Of a stretch of DNA of 13,552 nt, positions 1 through 8,729 are shown in pieces. Source of the stretch: Dunaliella salina (taxonomy: Eukaryota > Chlorophyta > Chlorophyceae > Chlamydomonadales > Dunaliellaceae). The translations under genes were made by a program, and so were the position numbers. The stretch is from assembly GCA_002284615.2 (NCBI GenBank), contig MU070046.1, positions 156,454-170,005 of the forward strand. Reading direction: 5' to 3'. The notes below the pieces were generated by a model. It had not been told where the DNA came from. It saw nothing but the letters and a program-made list of their open reading frames with translations, and ran no database searches. The stretch's first letter is position 1. Each line of letters begins with the position of its first letter.

Positions 1-84
1 CGCGCGCGCGCGCGCGTGTGCGTGTGCGTGCGTGCATGCGTACGTGCGTGCGTGCATGCGTACGTGCGTGCATGCATGCATATA
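1..84. repeat. Perfect alternating purine-pyrimidine tract (CG/TG/CA)
   Basis: Every step from base 1 to 84 alternates pyrimidine-purine: eight CG pairs, then TGTGCG, TGCG, TGCA and TACG steps, ending at TATA before AA breaks the pattern at 84-85. A 20-bp subunit containing GTGCGTGCATGCGTAC recurs. Uninterrupted CG/TG alternation of this length is the classical Z-DNA-prone composition. The tract touches the window edge, so its full length is unknown. Confidence 0.95.
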
Positions 85-196
85 AGCTTGCTCGCGCTTG
101 TGTGTGTGCACTTCAGCAAAGCTTCAAGGGAAATGTTAAGCAGCGCAGGTAATCCTGCTTTTCCATTGTCATTTGGCATCGCTGTGCGCTGCGCAG

Positions 197-514
197 GAAG
201 ATGAGGAGCACCATGGGCCGGACATGGAGCGCATGGGTCACGATGAGATCGCTGCCGTCGCTGCGGCATCATTCAGAGCTCGAGGGTCTTGTGCTCTTGA
301 GGGCCTGGACCAGGGTCCCACCAGCATGAATGAACGCAGGAACGAGGGCAGGAGATCACTCCCCGAGGTGCCCCAGCACCTGCAAGCAGGACGAAGCGAT
401 GAGGGGCAGGCCGAGGGGATCACAATGGGTGGGGAGCATCACCATCGCCTTTCTCAGGGTGGAAACAACGATGTTCCGGGCCCCAGGAGTGAGATGACAC
501 CCTATGGCCTGCAG
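197..514 (+). CDS. Possible internal exon, hydrophilic low-complexity protein
   Basis: The frame is open for 106 codons (318 bp) between a plausible 3' splice site (GCTGCGCAG ending at 196) and a plausible 5' splice site (CTGCAG|GTGTGT at 514/515). Both junctions fall in phase 0. The peptide is acidic and polar, begins EDEEHHGPDMERMGHDE, and is rich in Glu, Gly, Arg and His with no recognisable domain; it looks disordered. The two antisense frames I checked either contain stops or read less convincingly. Against it: no partner exon is visible on either side, there is no homology I recognise, and the only in-frame starts are internal Mets. Downstream of 515 the sequence becomes T/G-rich and intron-like. 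This could be a chance ORF. Confidence 0.33.
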
Positions 515-984
515 GTGTGTTTGTGTGCATGGGAGCTTAGGGGGGCATGTGTGGGATTGTGCAGCAACGCAAAGGGGCTTACAGCATGCATCCGCAACTT
601 ATGCTTTAAATGTGTGCAGCTGAAAGCCGCAACAGGTGTTGGGACTGTCACAACAGTTGTTATGGTTGCAAGTGTCATACCTGTAAGGCTTGGTCTAGTT
701 TCAAAATTTCGCTGGTGAACCACCAAGATGGGTCCAACTGCCCCACAAGATGGCTGTGTTATTTTATGTTCCAAGCCATAAATGGGCCATAACCCGCTGG
801 GAAAGTCAAGTTTAGCTGCAGAGTCTAGCCTGTAATGGCTCTCTCAACAATAGAGGCTTGGCTGTCCAGAGTTTTGCACGTGTACCTATCTAGCCATAGA
901 ATGAATCTCACTTTCTCAAAAAGAGGACGCGCTGGCCGTCCATGAATGTGCCCCCCCCCCCCACCCTTTCCTAGTCAAAAAATT
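515..984. other. Intron-like or intergenic, no gene seen
   Basis: If the exon at 197-514 is real, this is the start of its intron. A C12 homopolymer lies at 951-962. I see no convincing exon, RNA gene or transposon end. Confidence 0.5.
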
Positions 985-1095
985 GTTTCACACAGCGTTT
1001 TTCAACCATATCTCAGCAGCCCCTGCACCGTTCCAGGACCTGAAAAGTGTGTCGCATTGCTGATTTTTCCCTACAAGCAGGTGTACAGAGGGGGC
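985..1095 (+). repeat. Dispersed repeat family I, partial copy
   Basis: About 80-100 bp align by eye with 1935-2025. Shared anchors in the same order include CCCCTGCACCGTTCC versus CCCTCTGCACCATTTCC, then GGACCTGAAAAGTG versus GGACCTTGAAAGTG, then a T-rich CTGATTTTTCCCTACAAG versus TAAATCTTTCCTCTATGAG. It is strongly diverged, with mismatches and small indels, so it is old. Only the 3' part of the longer unit at 1400-2030 is represented. Confidence 0.6.
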
Positions 1096-1399
1096 TGTAG
1101 GGTGTTGTGTGTGGCTGAAAGGAATGAGAACAGTGGAATGTTACTGAATCTAGTACATTTCCTTCACAGCGTCTTCAAACGCCGCGACCTGAAAACCTTA
1201 CAAATGATTTGTATTAGATTCTGAATTCTAGTACAAGTCAGGGCAGGATTTCAGCTGTGAATCAGCAAGCACGCTCTAAACAATGCAGTTTGTCGAAATG
1301 GAATCGGCCCATCATTGAACTCATCCCAATTATATTGTATTTCAATGGTTAATTGGTTCGTGCCAAATTAAGGGCAGCAGTTTACAGCATTGGCAAGCT
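1096..1399. other. Unassigned sequence
   Basis: No supported gene. The ORF at 946-1224 has no coding character that I recognise and overlaps the repeat copy. A short imperfect inverted repeat (AATTGG...CCAAATT) lies around 1350-1370. Confidence 0.5.
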
Positions 1400-1416
1400 G
1401 GCAGAGATACTTCCTT

Positions 1417-1490
1417 CTGTCCCACATCTGTCTCACATCTGTCCCACATCTGTCCCACATCTGTCCCACCTCTGTCCCACATCTGTCCCA
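1417..1490 (+). repeat. 11-bp minisatellite, CTGTCCCACAT x ~7
   Basis: Seven consecutive units start at 1417, 1428, 1439, 1450, 1461, 1472 and 1483. Variants are CTGTCTCACAT (unit 2) and CTGTCCCACCT (unit 5), and the last unit is truncated to CTGTCCCA. Because 11 is not a multiple of 3, the array reads in all frames, which explains overlapping minus-strand ORFs rich in DRCGTDVGQMW-type repeats; these are not genes. The homologous place in copy B (about 2348) has a single unit. Confidence 0.97.
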
Positions 1491-1813
1491 ATCTATGACC
1501 CCCAGTACGTTCCCCTGTAGCCCCCCGCAAAAAAATTGATTACCCAGCATGGTGGGAGGATGTAAGAGCAGATTAAGCCCAGAAGCACTGGTCAGTTTGT
1601 TGAAGGTTAAAATCCACCTTTGTCTGTCAAAATGGGTGCATAACAACGTCAGAGCCTCAAACAGCACCTCCATGTGCCAACTTATCAGCCAACCTTAATG
1701 CTGAAGATACAAAAATATGTTCGGTATGCCTGGGAACACCAGGCTGCATGGGAACACCAGGATGCATGCAGGAGGCATGAACAACTGAGGAAGACAGGTT
1801 GGGGAGACAGGTT

Positions 1814-1827
1814 GGGGGGGGGGGGGG
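1814..1827. repeat. G14 homopolymer
   Basis: Fourteen consecutive Gs inside repeat copy A, immediately after a doubled ACAGGTTGGGG. Read length calls here may be unreliable. Confidence 0.95.
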
Positions 1828-2030
1828 CTGTCCACAGGACTTTGCATCCTTCGTTCCCAGCGCATTAAATTGGATGATTTCAGGTCGCCCCCATGAGCAG
1901 ACCCCCAAAGCCAATCCAAAGTGTCTCACTTTACATTTTTGGACCACTACTGGGCCCCCTCTGCACCATTTCCGGACCTTGAAAGTGCGTGGGTAGCTAA
2001 ATCTTTCCTCTATGAGAACTTGTAAGGTGG

Positions 2031-2324
2031 TCTGGTAAGTTGCAGTGTCTGGTCAGCAGGGACGTTTCAAAGATCACTGTGTCTCTCCCAGCACAGTGAA
2101 CCAGCCTGGGCCCTCAAAATCCCTTCACATTTGATGTGAAATTGGCACTGGGGAAGCCAGTGCTCGCAGGTGTGGCACAAAAAACCTGTCCGCTGGGTTG
2201 GTTGAAACCACACGCCTTTTCACATTGGCCCTGTCTGGCCTCATTGGAAGTTTAATACATGAATTATGTTAAGCAGCACTCGGGGGTGTGCTCAGGTCGT
2301 CAGGGGATGCAGTGGTAGCCATGC
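2031..2324. other. Unassigned spacer with two adjacent small hairpins
   Basis: There is no gene. TTCACAT-TTG-ATGTGAA (2124-2140) is followed five bases later by CACTGG-GGAAG-CCAGTG (2146-2162). Both arms are perfect, but the stems are only 7 and 6 bp. Confidence 0.5.
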
Positions 2325-2690
2325 GACATCACTTCCTGCATTGGTATGCACATCTGTCCCGACAGGTTACCCCACCAGCACGCTCCCCCAGTGGCCCCCC
2401 CCCCCCCCCCCCGCAAAAGTCCAACATCGCAGTAGGATTAGATAACGTTTAAACAGCTTGAGTCCAGGAGCGCTGGCCATTTGGTGCAAATTTGAAAACC
2501 CACCTTATTCTTCCAAAATGGCCGCAAAACAGCCCCAGGGCCACATAGAGCACCTCCACATGCCGTCTTCTCAGCAAAACTCAATGTATGGGGTACAAGA
2601 TCATGTCCAGCATGCTTAGGGGCGGTAAGGGTGCTTGCTGAAGGCATGAACATTTAAGTGAGACTGGTTGGGGGTATCTATTCGTGGGGA
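2325..2690 (+). repeat. Dispersed repeat family I, copy B
   Basis: Same orientation as copy A, with anchor sequences in the same order and similar spacing, but lacking the 11-mer expansion. Its C tract is grown to C18 (2395-2412) where copy A has six C. Homology fades after GACTGGTTGGGGG near 2675. The divergence implies an old duplication. Confidence 0.75.
2395..2412. repeat. C18 homopolymer
   Basis: Eighteen consecutive Cs inside family I copy B, at the place where copy A reads CCCCCCGCAAAA. Confidence 0.95.
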
Positions 2691-3480
2691 CGACCTTTCC
2701 AGTCGGGGGACGAGTGGAAGCCTGGGACCGAAAGAAAATCGCATTGCAGAAAAGGAAGCTCAGGCTCTCATAGCTGGCAACGCTCTCCAAAACAGACAAG
2801 TTTCTGCATGCTCCCAGCATAGGTGACCCAAGAATCTGAGACACTTCAGCTTGGATACTCGTCTTCTGCAGTACAGCATCACAGTCCTAGATTTGGGCGC
2901 GTGTATCAAATTAGCCATGGGGCAAAGCGTACTTCTTGACCACCCAAAGCTCCATTAAAGACCATCCACTGCACCAGGTTGCGTAATTTTCAGTTTTGGA
3001 ATCCTTGTAGCATAAGCATATAGTTGCCAAAAAAATGGAGTAAAATTTTCCAATGGTTGGTGAGTTACAGGATCTAGCATAGCCCTCAGAGATGGTCCAG
3101 CACAACAGCAGGTGAGGGGGCGCCAAAAAAGTTGATTTTTGACTCCCTTCTTTCAAATTTCTAAATATGCAGAGTATTATCATGACATGATAGTTTGTGG
3201 AGGTCAGAAAATAAAGTTGGTCTCAGGGTGCAGCTGTTGTCATTTTTGGGTGATCTGAGGCCAGGAAGTCACCTGCAGACCTTCAATTTTAATCAATTTT
3301 TGTTGAACATGAGAGTTCATGGAGTGATAATGTTTGGCATGATTGGTTTTGTCATAGAAATCCAGGAAGGAGCATACCTAGTAATCTAGAGAAGTTGTCC
3401 CTCTCTGGAGAAAAGGTTGGCCTTTCAGGATTGCAAAAAAGAAGCAGCACAAGAGAGCATGTGTGGCAGTTCAGGCCATT
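2691..3480. other. Unassigned sequence, no gene supported
   Basis: Several ORFs of 60-90 codons occur on both strands, as expected by chance. None shows a recognisable motif or convincing splice boundaries. I see no transposon ends or tandem repeats. Confidence 0.5.
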
Positions 3481-4462
3481 TGAAATCCCCCCCCTCCCCC
3501 CCGGGTGATCTGTGCCAGATCATATTGGCAGGAGGTTATGTATGGGGCAGGAGTTTCTCTGTTGTCCAAGCTTTCAACAGAACTTGAAGTTTGATTTGAG
3601 GAAAAGGACACACTGTGGTTATCTGGCGAGGAGCGACCTCGCCAGCATTACCGCCAAAACATGTGCTGTACACTCTCAGTACCTTAATGGAGGCTGAAAC
3701 ATTCCTTCTCGCATCGCAGTGCTTTGACTGTGCTGTGTACAGTGCAATGAGGACCAGCTGAGGAGGTGGTTGAAATGACTGTCCCTGCAAGCTGTCCTGT
3801 TGTTGATCAGCAAGTGGGGGCTTTGGACCTTGTTTGACAAAACCCAGGCCAACAGAGCCCCCCAAAAAAGCAGTGAAACCCTCTTTGGTATGCCAGAATG
3901 GTGTAAGAGCAGGACCCTCCGGAATGTGTTAGATAAGCGCGGTGTTATCAGGTTGCTGGATTTCAGGCCAGCAATAGTGGGCCACCAGCCTCGTCCTAAC
4001 CACTTGGTGCTGGATGCACTTAGATACCTTGATCACTGTGATTTATTAAAGAAATGCTGCGTGACATATTCATTGCGTCCCCTAAACACGGCAGTTTGCT
4101 GAAGACTTGCTCAAACCACTGCAACCAGTTCAACATAGCTCCAGCTATGCATGGTGGGTCTGGGCACACGTTGTGCTTTGCAACTGAATAGGATGCAATT
4201 CTGCTGGCAATGCTAGGGTAAGTCAGACCACTGCAGTCGAACTGATGACTACCCACTTTTGTAGATGATTTTAGATGGAATTTGAGGTTTACGACCAGGC
4301 AGCACATGCTTGTCGCAGCAACAGCTCATGTGCCTTTTTGCCCTCGAACCAACTCAGCGCAACTTCCAGGTTCCATTGCCTTTGAGTCCCCTTTGACCTT
4401 TTTTTTTTGCGCCCACCTTCCTCCAGCACTGTGGGTCCCTCGCCTCCTTTGCTCAGAGTGTA
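3481..4462. other. Unassigned sequence with C-rich tract
   Basis: It starts with a broken C tract (C8-T-C8 around 3487-3502). A plus-strand open frame at 3800-4102 (100 codons) begins at a TTG rather than an ATG and has no domain I can name. A minus-strand frame at 3536-3865 overlaps it. Neither is supported enough to be called a gene. Confidence 0.45.
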
Positions 4463-5060
4463 TTTGCGTATTTCTGCTGCCGCTGCCTCATTGGCTGACA
4501 GGCATTGCAGAAACGTGTGCCCTCAGCCAGTGGCAGTCATACATTTCTGCTTCTTAGCACAAACGTTTGTCCTCAGTCAGTGCAGTCATTGTCTGCTGCC
4601 GCATGCTCACATTGACCACAAGCGTGCGTCCTAAGCCAGTGGCACCTACCATTTGCTCTCAGGCATTGCACCAACATTGGGCCCACCATTTGCTGCAGGC
4701 ACTGCACAAGCGCGTGTCCTCCGCCAGTGGCAGCAACAGCCATGAAGGCGGCGCTGCAGGATCCACACACAGCAGCAAGCAGCAGCGCTCTGAGTCGTGT
4801 ATTTCTGCTGCCACAGCCTCATTTGCTCACAGGCGCTGCGCAAACATGTGTCCTCCGCCAGTGGCAGCAACAGCAATGAACACGGTACTGCAGGCTCCCC
4901 ACACAGCTGCAAGCAGAAGCGCTCAGAGCCGTGTGTTTCTGCTGCTGCTGCCTCATTTGCTCACAGGCACTGCATGAGCGCGTGTCCTCTGCCAGTGGCA
5001 GCAACGGCAACGAAGGTGGTACGGCAGGCTCCACGCGCAGCAGCAAGCAGCACCACTCAG
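4463..5060 (+). repeat. Degenerate tandem repeat ending in 133-134-bp units
   Basis: The core order is TTTCTGCTGC, CTCATTTGCTCACAGGC, CTGC, RCAAACGTGTGTCCTC, then GCCAGTGGCAG. It is recognisable near 4471, 4543, 4590, 4651, 4688, 4797 and 4931. The last three units are full: ATTTGCT occurs at 4688, 4821 and 4955, giving periods of 133 and 134 bp. Their second half (GCAGCAACRGC...GCAGCAAGCAGC) is CAG-rich. In each full unit the same peptide idea (SSASGSN...GS..S.KQ) appears but in a different reading frame, since the period is not a multiple of 3. The first units are shorter and degenerate. I read it as a minisatellite rather than a coding repeat. Confidence 0.85.
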
Positions 5061-6298
5061 AGATCCAGCAGCATTCAGAGATCCAGGCGGCAGGGGCTGA
5101 CACGCGCGGTGAGAGAGCTGCACCAGAAGCTGACTTGCATCATGAATGACCAAAGACGATTGCTGATGTCCACAGCAGGGGTGCTGATGTGCTGGCTGAC
5201 GAGTGTGGTCAGAGACCTGCTGCTTTGGCTGAAATGCGTGGAGCAAGCATTGACACAACAGCCAAAGTGAGAGATGGTGCAACTTGCTGACATTTGCCAT
5301 GGGAGAGCCGCATGCCGTTGTGCGTGTTGTGCATGCGGTGCGGGTTTGTGGCAGACTTTGCATTGCTAATCAGGCCGCCATTTAACCAGGCCATGGACTT
5401 CAACCGTTTACCTGCAGGCTTGCATGCCCATCAATTGCACCACAGTGCTGAGGCATTCCCCGAGCACATTTCTATACCCCGTAGGCTTGGTGGCTCTAAC
5501 AAAGAGGATGGTGCAAGGGAGAGGGAAGGAGGAGCTCGCAATAAACTTGGGCTCTATTAAGAGGCCTCCTCAAGGACTTAGAACAGGCTGACATGTCATT
5601 CATTTGAATTGCCACCGGCTCCCACACTTATTCTGTGTGGACCCAAGCTGCCAGTTACTCACATTGCACAGAAAGGCAGACAGACAAAGGCTCTGAGGGC
5701 TTTCGAGCTGCAAATGAATGTCTGCAGCAGGGTGGTAAAGCTCTTGCAAGCTAGCATCTGCACCTTTCCTGTGGCTGCTAGCATCTTGAGCTGCTATGAC
5801 AGGTACTCCACCCTGCTGCCTCACATGGGCAGCCAGCAAATGTTGAGCCATAATGTTTTTTTGCTGTAAACACAAGCATCATTTGACCTGTGGAGGAAAA
5901 CATGCTTTGAAGTTGCGCAGAATAAATGAAACTGGAGGGCCATGGTTTAGGTGTATGAATGGGAGCTGCCATAATCAAGACTTGTCACAAAAATGTATTT
6001 TGCAGTTGTGATCCAATTTAATCAAGCAGGTTCTGAAGCAAAGAGCTCAGTGCTGTTCTTGATCACTTGCTTCAAATGTTGTCCTGCTTGATTATGCTTG
6101 AGCTGTTGCATGCACTCGCAGGGGTGCAAGAAATAGAGGAGGAGACAGCTTGCGAAGGCCAAGGAGGGCAGCTGCCCAGTGCACAGCAACAAGGAACTCC
6201 CAATGAGCAGCGGGCAGTGCAGAATGATCAACATGTTGCAAAGCAGCCAGGAAGCTCTCCGCAAGCAGGGCAGCCACAGTGCTGCGCTATCCAATGAT
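5061..6298. other. Unassigned sequence, no gene supported
   Basis: An 18-bp-period doublet (TCAGAGATCCAG at about 5057 and 5075) trails the tandem array. Open frames at 5294-5560 and 5609-5869 on the plus strand, and several antisense, have no recognisable domain; the 5609 frame starts at TTG. The region could contain exons of an intron-rich gene, but I cannot identify any. Confidence 0.45.
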
Positions 6299-6440
6299 GG
6301 CATGCAGAGAGCCTTATAAGTAAAAGTCAAAGCTGGTCACAACCAGCGTGCATTAAGGAAAGACCCATCCGTCAGTGCTGGCACTAACAGTAAGTTTCAC
6401 CAAAAAGAGCAGGCAATAGGCAGCCAAAACTAACGTGGGA
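6299..6440 (+). repeat. Small dispersed repeat family II, copy 1
   Basis: It aligns by eye with 10603-10735. Shared ordered anchors are GCATGCAG, AAGTAAAAGTC, GCTGG, CCAGCGTGCATTAAGG, GTCA, then CACCA and AAAACTAA. It carries a candidate donor-like AGTAAGT at the place where the other copies read TGTGAGC and AGTGAGT. There is no coding capacity. Confidence 0.65.
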
Positions 6441-6595
6441 GAGAATCTTCAGAGACAGAGGGCATTCATTCTAACGCTTCCTGATGCAAACCTCTATGTT
6501 GGCTTTGTTCTCAGCTTGTTATCAGTGTTCATGCATTTTGTTTACATGCGTACAAAGAGTTTCTTGAAAAGATGTGGCGTGCTTATGCATCTTGC

Positions 6596-6653
6596 CTTCC
6601 AGAAAAGAAAAGGAAAAACATTGTCTTCCAGAAAAGAAAAGAAAAAACTGTGT
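6596..6653 (+). repeat. 29-bp tandem duplication, purine-rich
   Basis: CTTCCAGAAAAGAAAAGG begins at 6596 and the near-identical CTTCCAGAAAAGAAAAGA begins at 6625. Each is followed by A5-6, then a short CATTGT or CTGTGT tail. Confidence 0.9.
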
Positions 6654-7129
6654 AGGCAGAGAATCTCTCCCTATATCAATTAAGGAAAAGGAGACACATT
6701 GGCTCATAAAGAGCTGTGTGTCCCCTCTACCAAAGATATGCGTTAAGGCAGGCTAATGGGGATCTGGAGGGATACTAGAAGCTCCTGGCTCTAGAACCTG
6801 GCTGTAGGAAGCACTCTTGTTTTTGATAGCGCAACGTGACTAGTTTGTGGGCATATTGAACAGAATGTGCATGAAGTTGTTGAGCAAGCTTAGTGGCATG
6901 CTGGTGATCCAGTCCTACTTGTTTGAATTGCTTCTGGGTGTGCTCAGTATGAATAGTCTTCCATTTTCCGAATGCATGCGCCTTTTTGCAATCTTAATTC
7001 TTCTTTTTCTTCAATCTTTCGGTTTTGTTCCAGCAACAACTTCGGGGACCTAAAAAATTAGCCTCCTACTTGACATTTTTTCACTCAGTCACAGTTTTTT
7101 CTTCTTAACGCAGCCTTTTTATTTGTGAA

Positions 7130-7142
7130 GGGGGGGGGGGGG
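7130..7142. repeat. G13 homopolymer
   Basis: Thirteen consecutive Gs flanked by GTGAA and TCAGGG. Confidence 0.95.
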
Positions 7143-7305
7143 TCAGGGCCTGTATTGCTCAGCTTTTTCACCTGACATGTCCTTCCTGTATCCAACCATG
7201 CCAATTTTTTTCGTGGGTTCAAAGCTGTGGGGGTTCATATGGTGTCGCACCAAAATTGTTCCTACCCGTGATGCTTGGGGACTTAATCCGCTTGCGTAGC
7301 TTTTT

Positions 7306-7335
7306 CTTTTCCTTTTCCTTTTCCTTTTCCTTTCC
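7306..7335 (+). repeat. (CTTTTC)n hexanucleotide tract
   Basis: Pure pyrimidine run of four perfect TTTTCC steps plus one TTTCC. On the minus strand it encodes Lys/Arg repeats in one frame. Confidence 0.92.
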
Positions 7336-7499
7336 AATTTTTGATTTTCGATTAGACTGGTTTGCACGGAGATATGCTTTTCAATAAGTAGTCGATGGTT
7401 AATTGTTATGATGGGGAGTAACTCAGCCTCAGACAGTGGGCTGCTGGGCAAAAGCAAGGTGTAACAAGGTGCAACCAAAGTGCAGTGCAGGTCATGACA

Positions 7500-7625
7500 G
7501 AAGTAAAGAAAGCATGCGTTGGGCACAGCAAGCGTGCATTCAGGAGAACAGTCAGCGCTGAAACTGAGAGTGAGTCCCACCAGTTCAGCCCATGAGGAAG
7601 TAACGTGCAGGAGTCTACAGGGGTT
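7500..7625 (+). repeat. Small dispersed repeat family II, copy 2 (most diverged)
   Basis: Anchors in the same order as the copies at 6299 and 10603: AAGTAAAGAAAGCATGCG, CAGCAAGCGTGCATTCAGG, CAGTCAGCGCTG, AGTGAGTCCCACCAG, and near the end GAAGTAACGTG where copy 1 has AAACTAACGTG. Similarity is patchy and was judged by eye, so the boundaries are approximate. Confidence 0.5.
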
Positions 7626-8045
7626 TACAAGAGGTGGCCTACAGCCCGCGACTCTGGCTGATCGGCTGCTGGTGAAAAATGAACTAGCATCAAAAATTAA
7701 AACCAACAGGTGTCTACTCCTGCAAGTTAACCTCCACCTTGGACATCAAGACACTACTGCCAAGAGGTCCTGTCCAGCAAGCTTGGGGCCCACCCTTTTT
7801 TCCCTGTCACATTGACCCAAGGAAATAGCGATTTCCCGAAAGGGCCTTTGCTCGTTCGTGATCAAAAATACCAGCAAAAAGGCTAGGGCTCCTACGACAG
7901 AAGCACAAAAGCAAGGCCACATGGAAGGACAAGCGAGCAGGGGCAAGAAAAGATAGGTAGCTTAGGTTACATTGCTATATCCGCCTACGAGGGCAGCTGA
8001 GCGGAAACTCAGACCTGGAACTAGACAAGTCTAGAAGAAAGCTTG
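7626..8045. other. Unassigned spacer
   Basis: No supported gene. Small perfect palindromes occur: GGAAAT-AGCG-ATTTCC (7821-7836) directly followed by CCC-GAAA-GGG (7835-7844), and CTAGAC-AA-GTCTAG (8021-8034) twelve bases before a TATA-like box. Confidence 0.45.
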
Positions 8046-8053
8046 TATATAAA
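8046..8053 (+). promoter_or_regulatory. TATA-box-like TATATAAA
   Basis: A perfect TATATAAA stands 35 bases before the ATG of the 8088-8336 ORF, so any transcript starting about 30 bases downstream would begin just ahead of that ATG. It follows a 14-bp palindrome at 8021-8034. An eight-base match alone is weak evidence. Confidence 0.3.
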
Positions 8054-8087
8054 GGCATCAACTGATGAAAAACATGCATGATATTAC

Positions 8088-8336
8088 ATGCATGCAAAGT
8101 TTATTCAAGTAGGCACTGAGAAAAATGGCACAAGAAGTCTCACCCCGAAAGCACAAATGTTTGATTCAAGACTCCAGATATCCAGACACCAAGTGCAGGA
8201 GAGAAATGGTCAGATGCAGTTCTGCATGATGCTCGGCACAGTTTTCTCGAAAATCCAAAACCCTATTGCAATCTTTCATGAGGGTCCAGGCAGCAATAGC
8301 CTGAAAGCAAATGCTCATGCGGAGCTCCACGTTTAA
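8088..8336 (+). CDS. Short unrecognised ORF behind a TATA-like box
   Basis: This is an 82-codon frame with a true ATG, ending in TAA. The peptide (starts MHAKFIQVGTEKNGT, ends AHAELHV) is mixed and soluble-looking, with no transmembrane segment, signal peptide or motif I know. The only positive context is the TATATAAA at 8046. The upstream leader would be about ten bases, which is short. It may equally be a chance ORF or an exon fragment. Confidence 0.2.
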   Translation: MHAKFIQVGTEKNGTRSLTPKAQMFDSRLQISRHQVQERNGQMQFCMMLGTVFSKIQNPIAIFHEGPGSNSLKANAHAELHV

Positions 8337-8494
8337 TTGAATTTAAACAACTTATTGAATGTCTGGCATTCATGTTGCTCCTCTTCAAGTCACACTTACT
8401 ATCCATGATGGTATACCAACTGCAGGATCCCAAGGATAACTCTGTGCTGACGCCTTGGGGACCACAGTCCAGGTCTTCGTCTAGAAACGCTTTA

Positions 8495-8613
8495 GGCAGC
8501 TACCCATGAAAATGCTTTCAAGGCAGCTACCCATGGACATGCTTTCAGGGCAGCTACCCATGGAAATGCTGTCAGGGCAGCTGCCCATGGACTTGCTTTC
8601 AAGGCAGCTACCC
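8495..8613 (+). repeat. 27-bp minisatellite, 4.4 units
   Basis: Units start at 8495, 8522, 8549, 8576 and 8603 (partial). The core is GGCAGCTACCCATGG, then RMATGCTTTCARG with single-base changes; unit 4 has GCTGCCC. The 27-bp period keeps the reading frame. One plus frame reads as a nine-residue Ala-Ala-Thr-His-Gly repeat continuous with the ORF ending at 8924, another as Gln-Leu-Pro-Met repeats. The in-frame stop TAG at 8493-8495 abuts the array. Confidence 0.95.
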
Positions 8614-8729
8614 GCATGGAAGTCCCATACCTCGCGCAATCTGGCGTGCTCAAGCTCGGCTCAATGTTCTTCGCTTGCTGCTTGACCTGCCATGTGCTGC
8701 CCAGGTGCTCTTGTTGCTGTCAACAGGGT

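Larger units (their letters stand above)
1400..2030 (+). repeat. Dispersed repeat family I, copy A (longest copy)
   Basis: The part from about 1400 to 1810 aligns with 2325-2690. Shared ordered anchors are ACATCTGTCCC, CCCCCGCAAAA, CCAGAAGCACTGG/CCAGGAGCGCTGG, AAAATCCACCTT/AAAACCCACCTT, AGCACCTCCATG/AGCACCTCCACATG, and GGCATGAACA followed by GGTTGGGG. The part from about 1935 to 2025 aligns with 985-1090. It contains an 11-bp minisatellite, an 18-bp-period duplication of TGGGAACACCAGG (1731-1743 and 1749-1761), and a G14 tract (1814-1827) preceded by a doubled ACAGGTTGGGG. Its ends are not defined and I see no target duplication, inverted termini or coding capacity, so the class (SINE, MITE or decayed larger element) is unknown. 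Confidence 0.75.
6441..7499. other. Unassigned, T-rich downstream part; simple tracts only
   Basis: It contains a 29-bp duplication, a G13 run and a TTTTCC tract, listed separately. A minus-strand frame of 187 codons (7143-7706) crosses the hexamer tract, which reads as Lys-Arg repeats. I do not consider it a gene. Confidence 0.45.

Noticed and set aside
1342..1673. Minus-strand ORFs with DVGQMWDRCGTDV repeats
   Set aside because: Translation of the 11-bp minisatellite; the same array is open in several frames.
3800..4102. 100-codon plus-strand frame (contains LFDKTQANRAP and VLDALRYLDHCD)
   Set aside because: It starts at TTG, has no splice boundaries I can defend and no known motif. It could be an exon, but I cannot support it.
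4463..5060. CRISPR-like array
   Set aside because: The units are contiguous and diverged, without constant short repeats separated by unique spacers, and the DNA is eukaryotic in character.
4567..5363. Overlapping plus- and minus-strand ORFs over the CAG-rich tandem repeat
   Set aside because: They are shadows of a 133-134-bp repeat whose period is not a multiple of 3. No frame is consistently used.
7143..7706. 187-codon minus-strand ORF with a Lys/Arg repeat
   Set aside because: The repeat comes from the TTTTCC tract, the frame crosses a family II repeat copy, and no domain is recognisable. A frame of this length can occur by chance.
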